In this document: positions 15,433 to 22,221 of the stretch, in pieces
Layout: the number at the start of each line of letters is the position of its first letter
Numbering within the stretch: the stretch's first letter is position 1
NCBI GenBank assembly: GCA_937906995.1
Contig: CALESB010000049.1
Span: 1-22,332 of the forward strand
From: an uncultured Sutterella sp.
Lineage (GTDB): Bacteria; Pseudomonadota; Gammaproteobacteria; Burkholderiales; Burkholderiaceae_F
Direction of reading: 5' to 3'
DNA length: 22,332 bases
Translations under genes and position numbers: made by a program
The notes under the pieces: model-generated
Database searches by the model: none
What the model was told of the DNA's origin: nothing
Seen by the model: only the letters and a program-made list of their open reading frames with translations

Positions 15433-16320
15433 ATGGTTGACCATCGTCCTTTTTACGCTCAGTGGTTATTGATTTTAGTAACGCTACTTTGGGGTAGCAC
15501 GTTTTTAACCATCCACACCATTCTGGATTTTATTGATCCGGTCATGTTGGTGTTATGTCGATTCACTTTGGCATCACTGATCATGCTTGTGATCCTTAAA
15601 GGACGCGTCGATCAAATCACTTCGCATGAATGGAAAGGGGGCTTTGTTGTTGGCTCCACAATTTGGGCTGCATACACACTTCAGTGTGTCGGCCTACAAG
15701 AAATCAACAGCAGTACGAGTGCATTCTTAACTGGGCTTTATGTCGCTTTTGTTCCCTTATGTCAATGGGCTGTCTATAAGCAACGCCCTTCTGGCATGAT
15801 CATGCTCGCGGTCGTTTTGGCATTTGTCGGCATGTCGCTTTTTGCCAATCCTTTCGAAATGAGCTTCACGGGGCAATGGGGTGAATGGGTCACAATTTTG
15901 AGCGCCTTTATTTGCGCATGGGAAATCTTAACGATCAGTAAATTCGCTCCAGGATGTCGCCCATTACAACTCAGTTTTACTCAGCTTATTTTTGTAGCGG
16001 GTATGTCTGCGGTCACCTTGCTTTTTTACGAACCCGTTCGACCGACTGTGATTTGTCCTGAGCTAATCGCTGGCATTGCAGCGCTTGCCATGATTGTTGC
16101 ATTTGTACAATTTGGTATTGGTTGGGCCCTCAAATACGTTTCTGCGTTAAGAGCTACACTCACCTACTCGCTTGAACCCGTTTTTGCTGGCATCATTGGA
16201 TGGATTGCTGGTGAACAAATGGGCTTATCAGAGTTTGGTGGTGCTGCGCTCATTATTTCTGCCGTGATGCTCAGTGCATGGCAACCAGGAAAACGTGGTC
16301 CAGATAAAAATAAGGATTAG
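15433..16320 (+). CDS. EamA-family (DMT superfamily) transporter
   Basis: This inner-membrane protein of 295 residues has about ten hydrophobic segments arranged as two five-helix EamA repeats. The first repeat starts with LLWGSTF, the usual opening of the family. The second repeat ends with the SLEPVFAGIIGW segment and a basic, polar C-terminal tail. DMT proteins often export amino acids or other small metabolites, but the substrate cannot be read here. It is packed between the pseudouridine synthase (eight-base gap) and murI (two-base gap), so it probably belongs to the pur-murI transcript. The ribosome site is weak. Confidence 0.9.
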   Translation: MVDHRPFYAQWLLILVTLLWGSTFLTIHTILDFIDPVMLVLCRFTLASLIMLVILKGRVDQITSHEWKGGFVVGSTIWAAYTLQCVGLQEINSSTSAFLTGLYVAFVPLCQWAVYKQRPSGMIMLAVVLAFVGMSLFANPFEMSFTGQWGEWVTILSAFICAWEILTISKFAPGCRPLQLSFTQLIFVAGMSAVTLLFYEPVRPTVICPELIAGIAALAMIVAFVQFGIGWALKYVSALRATLTYSLEPVFAGIIGWIAGEQMGLSEFGGAALIISAVMLSAWQPGKRGPDKNKD

Positions 16321-16322
16321 AT

Positions 16323-17120
16323 ATGCAAGATCAAGCAATCGGCTTTTTTGATTCAGGTTGGGGCGGTCTCTCAATTTTTAATGTTGCCCGCACCTATCTA
16401 CCTTATGAGGACATGATTTATGTCGCCGATTGCGGTCATGCACCGTATGGTGATCAAACACATGACTTTATCGTTAGTCGTGCATTAAGCATTGCCAATT
16501 TTCTTTTCTCTGAACAAAAAGTAAAAGCTCTTGTTGTTGCTTGTAATACCGCAACCGTTGAGTCAATCCGTACACTCAGAGAGACTTTTCCTGATCGTAT
16601 TATTCTTGGTGTAGAGCCAGCCATTAAACCAGCTGCTGAGTTTTCGCTTCAACATCGTATTGGCATGATTGCAACTACTCGTACAGTCAGCTCCACTCGT
16701 TATCAAGAGTTGTTAAAAGAACATGCAGGAGAAACAAAAGTCTTTTCTCAAGGTTGCCCAGGGCTGATGGAATGCGTGGAAAATGGTGAGTTACAAAGCC
16801 AAACAACGATCGAGCTTCTACACTCCTATCTCGACCCAATGATTGAAGAGAAAATTGATGCATTGGTCTTGGGCTGTACTCACTATCCATTTCTAGCTCC
16901 TGCCATTCGTGGCATCGTTGGGGAGTCCGTTACTCTCTTTGAACCCGGCCCCGCAGTGGCAAAACACTTAAAAAATCAGCTCATTCACCGCAATGCGCTT
17001 CAGTCTCAAGCCCGTCAAGGAAGCAATTTTTTCTATGTTTCTGGTTTAAATGATGTGCGAAAAAAAGTGGCACAAAGCTTATCACCTTATGCCACATTAT
17101 TTTCAGAACTAAATTGCTAA
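16323..17120 (+). CDS. murI: Glutamate racemase
   Basis: MurI converts L-glutamate to the D-glutamate used by MurD for peptidoglycan precursors. The 265-residue protein has both catalytic cysteines, in VACNTAT and LGCTHYP. The N-terminal DSGWGGL carries Trp where many family members have Val, and VADCGHAPYG follows. AAGGA lies about seven bases before the ATG, at the end of the transporter gene. It is the last gene of the plus-strand run. Its final four bases overlap the 3' end of the convergent thioesterase gene, and I see no terminator between them. Confidence 0.95.
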   Translation: MQDQAIGFFDSGWGGLSIFNVARTYLPYEDMIYVADCGHAPYGDQTHDFIVSRALSIANFLFSEQKVKALVVACNTATVESIRTLRETFPDRIILGVEPAIKPAAEFSLQHRIGMIATTRTVSSTRYQELLKEHAGETKVFSQGCPGLMECVENGELQSQTTIELLHSYLDPMIEEKIDALVLGCTHYPFLAPAIRGIVGESVTLFEPGPAVAKHLKNQLIHRNALQSQARQGSNFFYVSGLNDVRKKVAQSLSPYATLFSELNC

Positions 17121-17554
17121 TTTAGTGGAAAAGTTGTTTGACCTTCAAAGTAAAACTTTTGCATTTTCTCCCTTAATTGGTCAGGGATAGGTGCAGAACG
17201 TCTCGAGTCAGGATCAACACAAACCATCGTTTCTTCGCATTTCACGTGAAGATCCTTACCCTTATAAAACTCAATCTGTACGGTAATGGAGCTATTGCCT
17301 AAATGTGAAATCCACAGGCACATTTGGCCCACATCTCCAATGTGAAATGGCTTAAAGAAGTCCGTTTTGATGTTCACGACTGGAATAATCACTTCCGCAG
17401 TGCTCATGTTCTCCCAAGGTAAATCCAATCCCTCACGAAAAAGATCCTCTAATAAACCATTAAACATCACATAAAAATTGGGATGGTAGACAATGCCTGC
17501 AGGATCGCAGTGGGCAAATCGAATAATCTGATCTTTCTTAAATACTTCTGGCAT
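17117..17554 (-). CDS. Acyl-CoA thioesterase of the 4-hydroxybenzoyl-CoA thioesterase (hotdog) family
   Basis: The 145-residue single-domain hotdog protein has the family active-site stretch CDPAGIVYHPNF, in which the Asp is the likely catalytic residue, followed by the long helix FNGLLEDLF. The wording is closer to 4-hydroxybenzoyl-CoA thioesterases than to YbgC of the Tol-Pal system, but the acyl substrate is unknown. It is the third gene of the minus-strand operon. AAGGA inside the end of the cyclase gene lies ten bases before its ATG, with a four-base gap between the genes. Confidence 0.88.
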   Translation of the reverse strand: MPEVFKKDQIIRFAHCDPAGIVYHPNFYVMFNGLLEDLFREGLDLPWENMSTAEVIIPVVNIKTDFFKPFHIGDVGQMCLWISHLGNSSITVQIEFYKGKDLHVKCEETMVCVDPDSRRSAPIPDQLREKMQKFYFEGQTTFPLN

Positions 17555-17558
17555 CGAA

Positions 17559-18161
17559 TCAATTTTCCTTTTTAATTAAAATGGCTCGCACTGGGCTTGC
17601 TTCAAGTCCCTTAATTTTAAGCGGCAAAGCAACTAACTCATATATCCCTTCGGATACATCTTTCAAAACCAAATTTTCCAAAACCAGCATATTGTTGCTC
17701 ATCGCAGCTCGATGGCCGGCCAATGTATCGTCGTCTAAACGATCAATACTCGGCGTATCAATGCCAATAAGATTAACGCCTAAAGCCCCTAACTTTTCAA
17801 CAGCAGACTTGTCTAAATAGGCAAAACTGTCTGTCCAGACTTTTGGCATAAGAAAACCCGTTTTAATCAATACACGAGGAACTGCCAAATGGTCAGGAAT
17901 GTGGTTAGCACGAATAACATCCACTCCTGACAGATCTAATACGAAGCACTCACCCATAAGCCGAGCGAGATCAATCTCACATATGTCGTGTTGGAAGTAA
18001 AGGTGTTTTGGGGCATCAACATGAGCTCCAAGATGAGCAGACATGCGAAATGCACTAACTAATGCCGGTTTTTGCCCTGTTACCTCTATAGACAAAGCCG
18101 CGTCCCCAGGATAAACAGGAGTCGCGGCTTCAATCGTTGGCGTAATGTCGATAATTTGCAT
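17559..18161 (-). CDS. kynB: Cyclase-family metal hydrolase, kynurenine formamidase-like
   Basis: This 200-residue cyclase-family hydrolase resembles KynB, which hydrolyses N-formylkynurenine to kynurenine and formate. It opens with IIDITPTI and VYPGD. It has the metal-binding HLGAHVDAPKH motif (His, His, Asp, His). It also shows GIDTPSID and the KynB-like C-terminal LPLKIKGLEASPVRA. No other kynurenine-pathway gene is nearby, so the natural substrate is open. Isatin or another cyclic amide is an alternative. The start ATG overlaps the DUF72 stop (TGATG), so coupling is likely. The symbol reflects similarity rather than proven function. Confidence 0.75.
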   Translation of the reverse strand: MQIIDITPTIEAATPVYPGDAALSIEVTGQKPALVSAFRMSAHLGAHVDAPKHLYFQHDICEIDLARLMGECFVLDLSGVDVIRANHIPDHLAVPRVLIKTGFLMPKVWTDSFAYLDKSAVEKLGALGVNLIGIDTPSIDRLDDDTLAGHRAAMSNNMLVLENLVLKDVSEGIYELVALPLKIKGLEASPVRAILIKKEN

Positions 18162-19240
18162 CAGAATTGACGCGGATCCATCTGAGCGTTTTTATCTGCG
18201 GAAAGCTTCGCTGTAATATCGCGAGCCAAATCAATCATCGTTAAAGGTGCACTACCTTCTGCCTTATTATTGGTAATGACAAAACTCTTTTGACCGCTCT
18301 TATGAGCAAGGCTAACCAATTGGACTAAGCCAGCCCGAGTAGCAGGGTCTGGATGGACAATACGGTTAAATGGTGCATACGTCATCTTGGCTACACCGTG
18401 ACGTTGAATCGGATTGAGCGACCAACGTACCACCAACGGTCCCTTCATCGTCCATTCTTCGCCCTCTGCTTCTGGATCTTCAAAATAACGAAGAGCAGCC
18501 GTTTGACGAATCACATCCGGCATCGATGGATGAACACCTACGACTAAACGAACACCAGTACCGCGCAAAGCATTCAATAAACGCTTGGTATAAATTGCCG
18601 GCGTACGAATTTCAACCGCATACGTCGGCGACTCACCCTCAACTTCCTTAGGTAAGTCTGCAAAGAACTGCGCAATGCGGTCAATGTAGGCGTAACACTC
18701 CGCTTGAGTTGGCAACAAAGGACGCGGGATGGGAGAAAGTTGGAAAACCAAAGGACCTGCATTTTCGCCTAAACCATTAATAACGGGATAGACAAACTCA
18801 TGCATGGTTGCATGGATATCCAGAAAGTCTTGGTTTAGAGAACGGAAGCGCCCCTTGGGATCACGCTTGACAGCGTCGGTCACCGTCTGAGGAGCTTTAA
18901 CCAAAAAGCGGAAGCGCTCATCAACTTGTTGAGCCATAGCAGCGTAAGCCATCTCATTGAGCGTCCCAAAGAATGACCAATCAACACCCACAGCTCGAAG
19001 AATCGGATGCTTACAATAAGCGGACAAACCACGGCGCGTCAGATCCTCAACTCCACTGGTATCCCCCCAAACAATCCCTTTCCAACCAGGGAAATTCCAA
19101 CTAGCACAACCTAGGTAAATATCAGAGGGCAATTGACGCCCTAAACGAACAACATCTTGACTGGGAGTGACTGCCGTAATTGGAGAGGAAGTAACATCAT
19201 CAAAACTGTAAGGTTCTGTCGCAATAAATTGGTTAAACAT
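18161..19240 (-). CDS. DUF72 domain protein (YecE family)
   Basis: This 359-residue protein belongs to the uncharacterised DUF72/YecE family, which is predicted to adopt a TIM-barrel fold. Seen here are the opening IYLGCASWNFPGWKG, the VDWSFFG segment, RFRFLVKAPQTVTD, the YAVEIRTPAIYTKRLL stretch, and a late VVRWSLNPI block. Its N-terminus is about 40 residues longer than the recognisable domain start. It is the first gene of a tight minus-strand operon with the KynB-like cyclase (one-base overlap) and the thioesterase. The ribosome site is weak (GTGGA, about eleven bases upstream). I could not place its promoter. Confidence 0.88.
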   Translation of the reverse strand: MFNQFIATEPYSFDDVTSSPITAVTPSQDVVRLGRQLPSDIYLGCASWNFPGWKGIVWGDTSGVEDLTRRGLSAYCKHPILRAVGVDWSFFGTLNEMAYAAMAQQVDERFRFLVKAPQTVTDAVKRDPKGRFRSLNQDFLDIHATMHEFVYPVINGLGENAGPLVFQLSPIPRPLLPTQAECYAYIDRIAQFFADLPKEVEGESPTYAVEIRTPAIYTKRLLNALRGTGVRLVVGVHPSMPDVIRQTAALRYFEDPEAEGEEWTMKGPLVVRWSLNPIQRHGVAKMTYAPFNRIVHPDPATRAGLVQLVSLAHKSGQKSFVITNNKAEGSAPLTMIDLARDITAKLSADKNAQMDPRQF

Positions 19241-19573
19241 AATTAATAATCCACTTTCGCAGTAAACATCTGCACAGAAATCGAAACAGATCTTAATTCA
19301 CTCTTTTCGAATCAATGCCTACTCTTTTAAACACCAACTTTTGATTTATTTTAATAAAAAATGTAATTCTGACTCTTAGAATTTTCCTTTAAAAATTGTA
19401 AACTTAAGGGGGGTTTATAGGTATTTTATCTTACCTTTGTTACCTCCTACTTTCCTTCAGAGGTAGTTACCTCTCACCAACGTTTCCCTAACTTACACCA
19501 TCTTCTAAAAATTCATAATGTTATTTCTTCTAACAAGGTCAGCAAAAAATGACTCGTAAAAACTCTCATGAAT
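19241..19573 (-). other. Gene-free region upstream of the DUF72 operon
   Basis: This AT-rich stretch has no supportable gene. It must hold the DUF72 operon promoter on the minus strand, but I found no good -35/-10 pair. It contains a small inverted repeat (19365-19370 with 19378-19383) and the AGGTA/TACCT cluster at 19419-19472. Confidence 0.65.
19419..19472. promoter_or_regulatory. Cluster of five AGGTA/TACCT half-sites, possible operator
   Basis: AGGTA occurs at 19419-19423 and 19461-19465. Its complement TACCT occurs at 19432-19436, 19441-19445 and 19468-19472. They form two inverted pairs: AGGTA-N8-TACCT, and AGAGGTA-N2-TACCTCT with perfect 7-base arms at 19459-19474. The cluster lies 180-235 bases upstream of the DUF72 start. 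The binding protein, if any, is unknown. Confidence 0.4.
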
Positions 19574-19650
19574 AAAAAAACAGTGCAAACGATTCAATAG
19601 AAAGTTTCATCATCGAAGATAAAATGACACTTCTTTACTGCGTTTGCACT
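19574..19650 (-). terminator. Long structured terminator in the 3' UTR of the Spy/CpxP-like gene
   Basis: A perfect 10-bp inverted repeat (19641-19650 with 19582-19591) is followed on the minus strand by G and seven T residues. The 49-base interior can itself fold: a nested element includes TCAT/ATGA and ATC/GAT pairs around a TTC loop. It starts 19 bases after the stop codon. It may be just a terminator or the end of a 3'-UTR-derived small RNA. Confidence 0.65.
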
Positions 19651-19669
19651 TTGTCAGTTCAGTACTTGT

Positions 19670-20281
19670 TTAGGGCTTTTCTGGAACTCTAGTTTTTTGC
19701 AGATCTTCTTTTAAAGAATGGTAACCAGACGGTTCAACCAAGTGACCTGTTGCGACAATGAAATCGAAACGCTCCATTTGCTCTGGTGTTAATACATTTT
19801 GTAGCTGTGCACGTGCCTTCACAAAACCATCAAAGGCTTTTGCTTGCTTCGTCATCCAATGACTACGATGCTCCAAAAATTCCTGACGTGACATATGACG
19901 AAAATCTTTATGACTTTCATGGTGTTCATAGCGAGCCGCTGCCAATGCTACAAAGCTTTGAGAAAAGACGTTCCAGGCTGCCTCTTGTTTTTTTGTAATA
20001 TTGACAAGTTTTTTAACGTCATCTGCATAACTCTTTGCTTGCTTTTCATCCATACCAAAGGTACGAACAACCGGACCAAAAGTATGTCGTTGTACACGGT
20101 GACCTCGCATCGCATGAGGAGCACGTGCGTCGCAATGATCAAACCAATTTCCTTCCCCACGTGGTCCGAATTCCCCATCCCAACCTCGATGGCCATCACC
20201 ATGCCATGCATAGGAAGACATCGGCATCATCGATACCATCGCAATCAATCCCATTAATGTTTTTTTATTTACAGGGGTCAT
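19670..20281 (-). CDS. Spy/CpxP-like periplasmic LTXXQ-family protein, His-rich N-terminus
   Basis: This 203-residue exported protein has a signal peptide with likely cleavage after Ala25 (SYA). The next 40 residues of the mature protein are rich in His, Gly and Asp (WHGDGHRG, FDHCDARAPH) with a single Cys, which suggests metal binding. The remainder is helical and charged, with the family LTPEQ motif at 164-168. Relatives (Spy, CpxP and ZraP) act as periplasmic chaperones or metal-stress proteins under envelope-stress control. GGAG lies eight bases before the ATG. The gene is monocistronic, with a terminator 19 bases after its stop and a minus-strand terminator about 40 bases before its start. 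No two-component system adjoins it. Confidence 0.82.
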   Translation of the reverse strand: MTPVNKKTLMGLIAMVSMMPMSSYAWHGDGHRGWDGEFGPRGEGNWFDHCDARAPHAMRGHRVQRHTFGPVVRTFGMDEKQAKSYADDVKKLVNITKKQEAAWNVFSQSFVALAAARYEHHESHKDFRHMSRQEFLEHRSHWMTKQAKAFDGFVKARAQLQNVLTPEQMERFDFIVATGHLVEPSGYHSLKEDLQKTRVPEKP

Positions 20282-20317
20282 TAGACTAACTCCAGTTTTT
20301 TAGACTTATTCTAAGAT

Positions 20318-20355
20318 AAAAAAATACCCCTAAAACGGAAACCTCATTTAGGGGT
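20318..20355 (-). terminator. Minus-strand terminator in the leader of the Spy/CpxP-like gene, possible attenuator
   Basis: A perfect 9-bp stem (20347-20355 with 20326-20334, twelve-base loop) runs on the minus strand into TATTTTTTTAT. It ends about 37 bases before the start codon of the gene it precedes. A small hairpin (20371-20375 with 20379-20383) lies just upstream. On the plus strand the T tail is only four bases. Confidence 0.7.
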
Positions 20356-20578
20356 TTTAAGATGTTAACTTTAGCTCTGCTAATGACTTGAAGTTTATGG
20401 AAGATAAAGGAAAAAATCCTTTTACTTATGTATGTATTTGTTAGGAAAATTGCCGTCTATTTACAACTTTTTTCACTGATTTTTAAGCAATCGTAACACC
20501 ATGCCTTGCCAAGCCTTAAAAACCAAGGCTTCTATGAGCAATATCTCAAGAAAAACAAAAGAGAAAGCATGTCTTATT
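20356..20578. other. Gene-free region between the Spy/CpxP-like gene and purB
   Basis: No supportable gene is present. It holds a perfect 7-base inverted repeat (20511-20517 AAGCCTT with 20525-20531 AAGGCTT) without a T tail on either side. The minus-strand promoter of the Spy/CpxP-like gene may lie here. A poor candidate is TTGTAA-N17-TAACAA, reading leftward from around 20466. Confidence 0.55.
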
Positions 20579-20587
20579 TGATACAAT
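20579..20587 (+). promoter_or_regulatory. Extended -10 promoter of purB
   Basis: TGATACAAT fits the extended -10 form (TG-N-TATAAT with one mismatch). No good -35 lies upstream. Transcription would start near 20594, leaving about 32 bases of leader before purB. I did not recognise a PurR-type operator here. Confidence 0.5.
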
Positions 20588-20625
20588 TGTCGGGTCGATT
20601 TTTTTAATTTTGCTAGGACTAGAAA

Positions 20626-21990
20626 ATGGAACTTTCTGCATTAACCGCTTTGTCCCCGCTCGACGGTCGCTATGCTCGTCAAACTGAAGCCCTTCGAGAC
20701 ATCTTCTCTGAAGCTGCTTTTATGCGTGCTCGCGTTCGTGTCGAAGTTGAATGGCTCATCGCTTTGAGCGAATTCGACTTACCTGAATTGCCCCATATTT
20801 CAGAGCATGGCAAGGCTTTTTTGCGTAGCTTGGTTGAAAACTTCACAGTTGAATCCTGCCAAGCCATTAAAGATATCGAAAAGACCACCAATCACGACGT
20901 GAAGGCAGTGGAGTACTGGATCAAAGAACAAGTCTCTCATGACGAAGAACTCGCTAAGGCCAGCGAATTCGTTCACTTTGCTTGTACCAGTGAAGACATC
21001 AATAACACTTCCCATGCTTTGATGCTGACCGAAGGCCGTGCCGCTATCGTCGAATACTTGGAACAAATCCGCGCAACGATTGTCGACTACGCTAACCAAT
21101 GGGCTGCCGTTCCGATGCTCTCTCGTACGCATGGCCAAACAGCTTCCCCGACAACGGTTGGTAAAGAATGGGCCAACATCTCTATCCGTTTAGCTCGCGC
21201 TATCGAATCCATCAAGAGCGTGAAGATTCTTGCCAAAATGAACGGTGCCGTTGGTAACTACAACGCTCACTTGATTGCTTACCCTGAAAAAGACTGGGAA
21301 GCTTTCTCTAAGAAAGTTGTGGAAGAACGCTTGGGCTTGAATTTCAACACCCACACCATCCAAATTGAACCGCATGATTACATGGCTCAAATTTTTGATG
21401 CTGTTGTTCGCGCCAACACCATTCTTTTGGATTTAGATCGTGACGTTTGGGGCTACATCTCTTTAGGCTTTTACAAGCAAAAACTCAAGGAAGGCGAAGT
21501 GGGCTCCTCCACGATGCCGCACAAGGTCAACCCGATTGACTTCGAAAACAGTGAAGGTAACCTTGGCATCGCCAATGCCATTTTGACGCACTTGGCCCAA
21601 AAGTTGCCGATTTCTCGTTGGCAACGTGACTTGACAGACTCCACTGTGCTTCGTAACTTGGGCGTGGCATTTGGCTACTGCTTCGTTGGTTATAACGCTT
21701 TGAACCGTGGTTTAGGCAAGTTGCAATTGAATGAAGACCGTTTAGCTCAAGACTTGGATCACGCTTGGGAAGTTTTGGCTGAAGCTATCCAAACTGTGAT
21801 GCGTCGCTATGGTGTTCCTCACCCGTATGAACAACTCAAGGCTTTGACGCGTGGTAAGGGTATCACCCCTGAAACGATTCATGAATTCGTGAGCGGCCTT
21901 GATATTCCTGAAGAAGCTAAGGCTCGTTTGATGGAATTAACCCCGGGCACTTATATTGGTAAGGCTGTTGAGTTGGCTAAGCGTGCTTAA
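20626..21990 (+). CDS. purB: Adenylosuccinate lyase
   Basis: PurB cleaves SAICAR to AICAR in IMP synthesis and adenylosuccinate to AMP. It thus acts on the PurC product and again at the end of the AMP branch. The 454-residue length is normal. The N-terminal LSPLDGRYA, the TSEDINN block, the SRTHGQTASPTT segment and the superfamily signature GSSTMPHKVNPIDFEN are all present. AGGA lies seven bases before the ATG. It is monocistronic, and the minus-strand group II intron ends only 20 bases past its stop, in the place where a terminator would normally be. Confidence 0.97.
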   Translation: MELSALTALSPLDGRYARQTEALRDIFSEAAFMRARVRVEVEWLIALSEFDLPELPHISEHGKAFLRSLVENFTVESCQAIKDIEKTTNHDVKAVEYWIKEQVSHDEELAKASEFVHFACTSEDINNTSHALMLTEGRAAIVEYLEQIRATIVDYANQWAAVPMLSRTHGQTASPTTVGKEWANISIRLARAIESIKSVKILAKMNGAVGNYNAHLIAYPEKDWEAFSKKVVEERLGLNFNTHTIQIEPHDYMAQIFDAVVRANTILLDLDRDVWGYISLGFYKQKLKEGEVGSSTMPHKVNPIDFENSEGNLGIANAILTHLAQKLPISRWQRDLTDSTVLRNLGVAFGYCFVGYNALNRGLGKLQLNEDRLAQDLDHAWEVLAEAIQTVMRRYGVPHPYEQLKALTRGKGITPETIHEFVSGLDIPEEAKARLMELTPGTYIGKAVELAKRA

Positions 21991-22017
21991 TCTAAAAATT
22001 TACGATTAAATCGGATA

Positions 22018-22047
22018 GGAGGCTGGGGATTAGTTCCCTAGCCGTCC
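22018..22047 (-). other. Domain VI-like hairpin of intron copy B
   Basis: The arms 22018-22028 and 22036-22047 pair with one bulged base (22044) and, on the intron strand, one C-A mismatch. The loop is seven bases. The candidate branch-point A at 22016 lies just outside the stem toward the 3' splice site. Confidence 0.65.
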
Positions 22048-22221
22048 TTCCACACCACCCACCGTACGGTTCTCGTAGTGAACTGCGCCCCCCTTATTCT
22101 GACGGAGTCGTTTCCAAGCCTCATTTAGGTTGGTTCGACTCAGGACGGTTTCCAATGTTGGCAAAGCGTTCTCTTTCTGCAATGTGGAGGTGTTTCTTCC
22201 TTTGTTATGCTTAGCATCATT
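22030..22221 (-). pseudogene. Remnant of group II intron reverse transcriptase/maturase (RT0 region only)
   Basis: On the minus strand an open frame after a TGA at 22222-22224 encodes LETVLSRTNLNEAWKRLRQN followed by KGGA. This is the N-terminal RT0 segment typical of intron-encoded LtrA-type proteins. After KGGA, where GVDG and the RT fingers should follow, the frame runs straight into the intron 3' RNA sequence and stops at 22030-22032. It has no ATG. It is a leftover of a large internal deletion and not a functional protein. Confidence 0.8.

Noticed and set aside
20035..20289. Plus-strand open frames antisense to the Spy/CpxP-like gene
   Set aside because: The minus-strand frame has a signal peptide, an LTPEQ motif and a ribosome site. 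The opposite frames are His-rich only because the antisense of a His-rich gene tends to give such codons.
20511..20531. AAGCCTT/AAGGCTT hairpin as a terminator
   Set aside because: No T tract follows on either strand, and no gene ends nearby.
22030..22221. Possible retron or defence reverse transcriptase at the right edge
   Set aside because: Only about 27 residues of the RT0 region remain, and they sit inside group II intron RNA with a branch-point-bearing 3' end. No retron msr/msd or effector gene is present.
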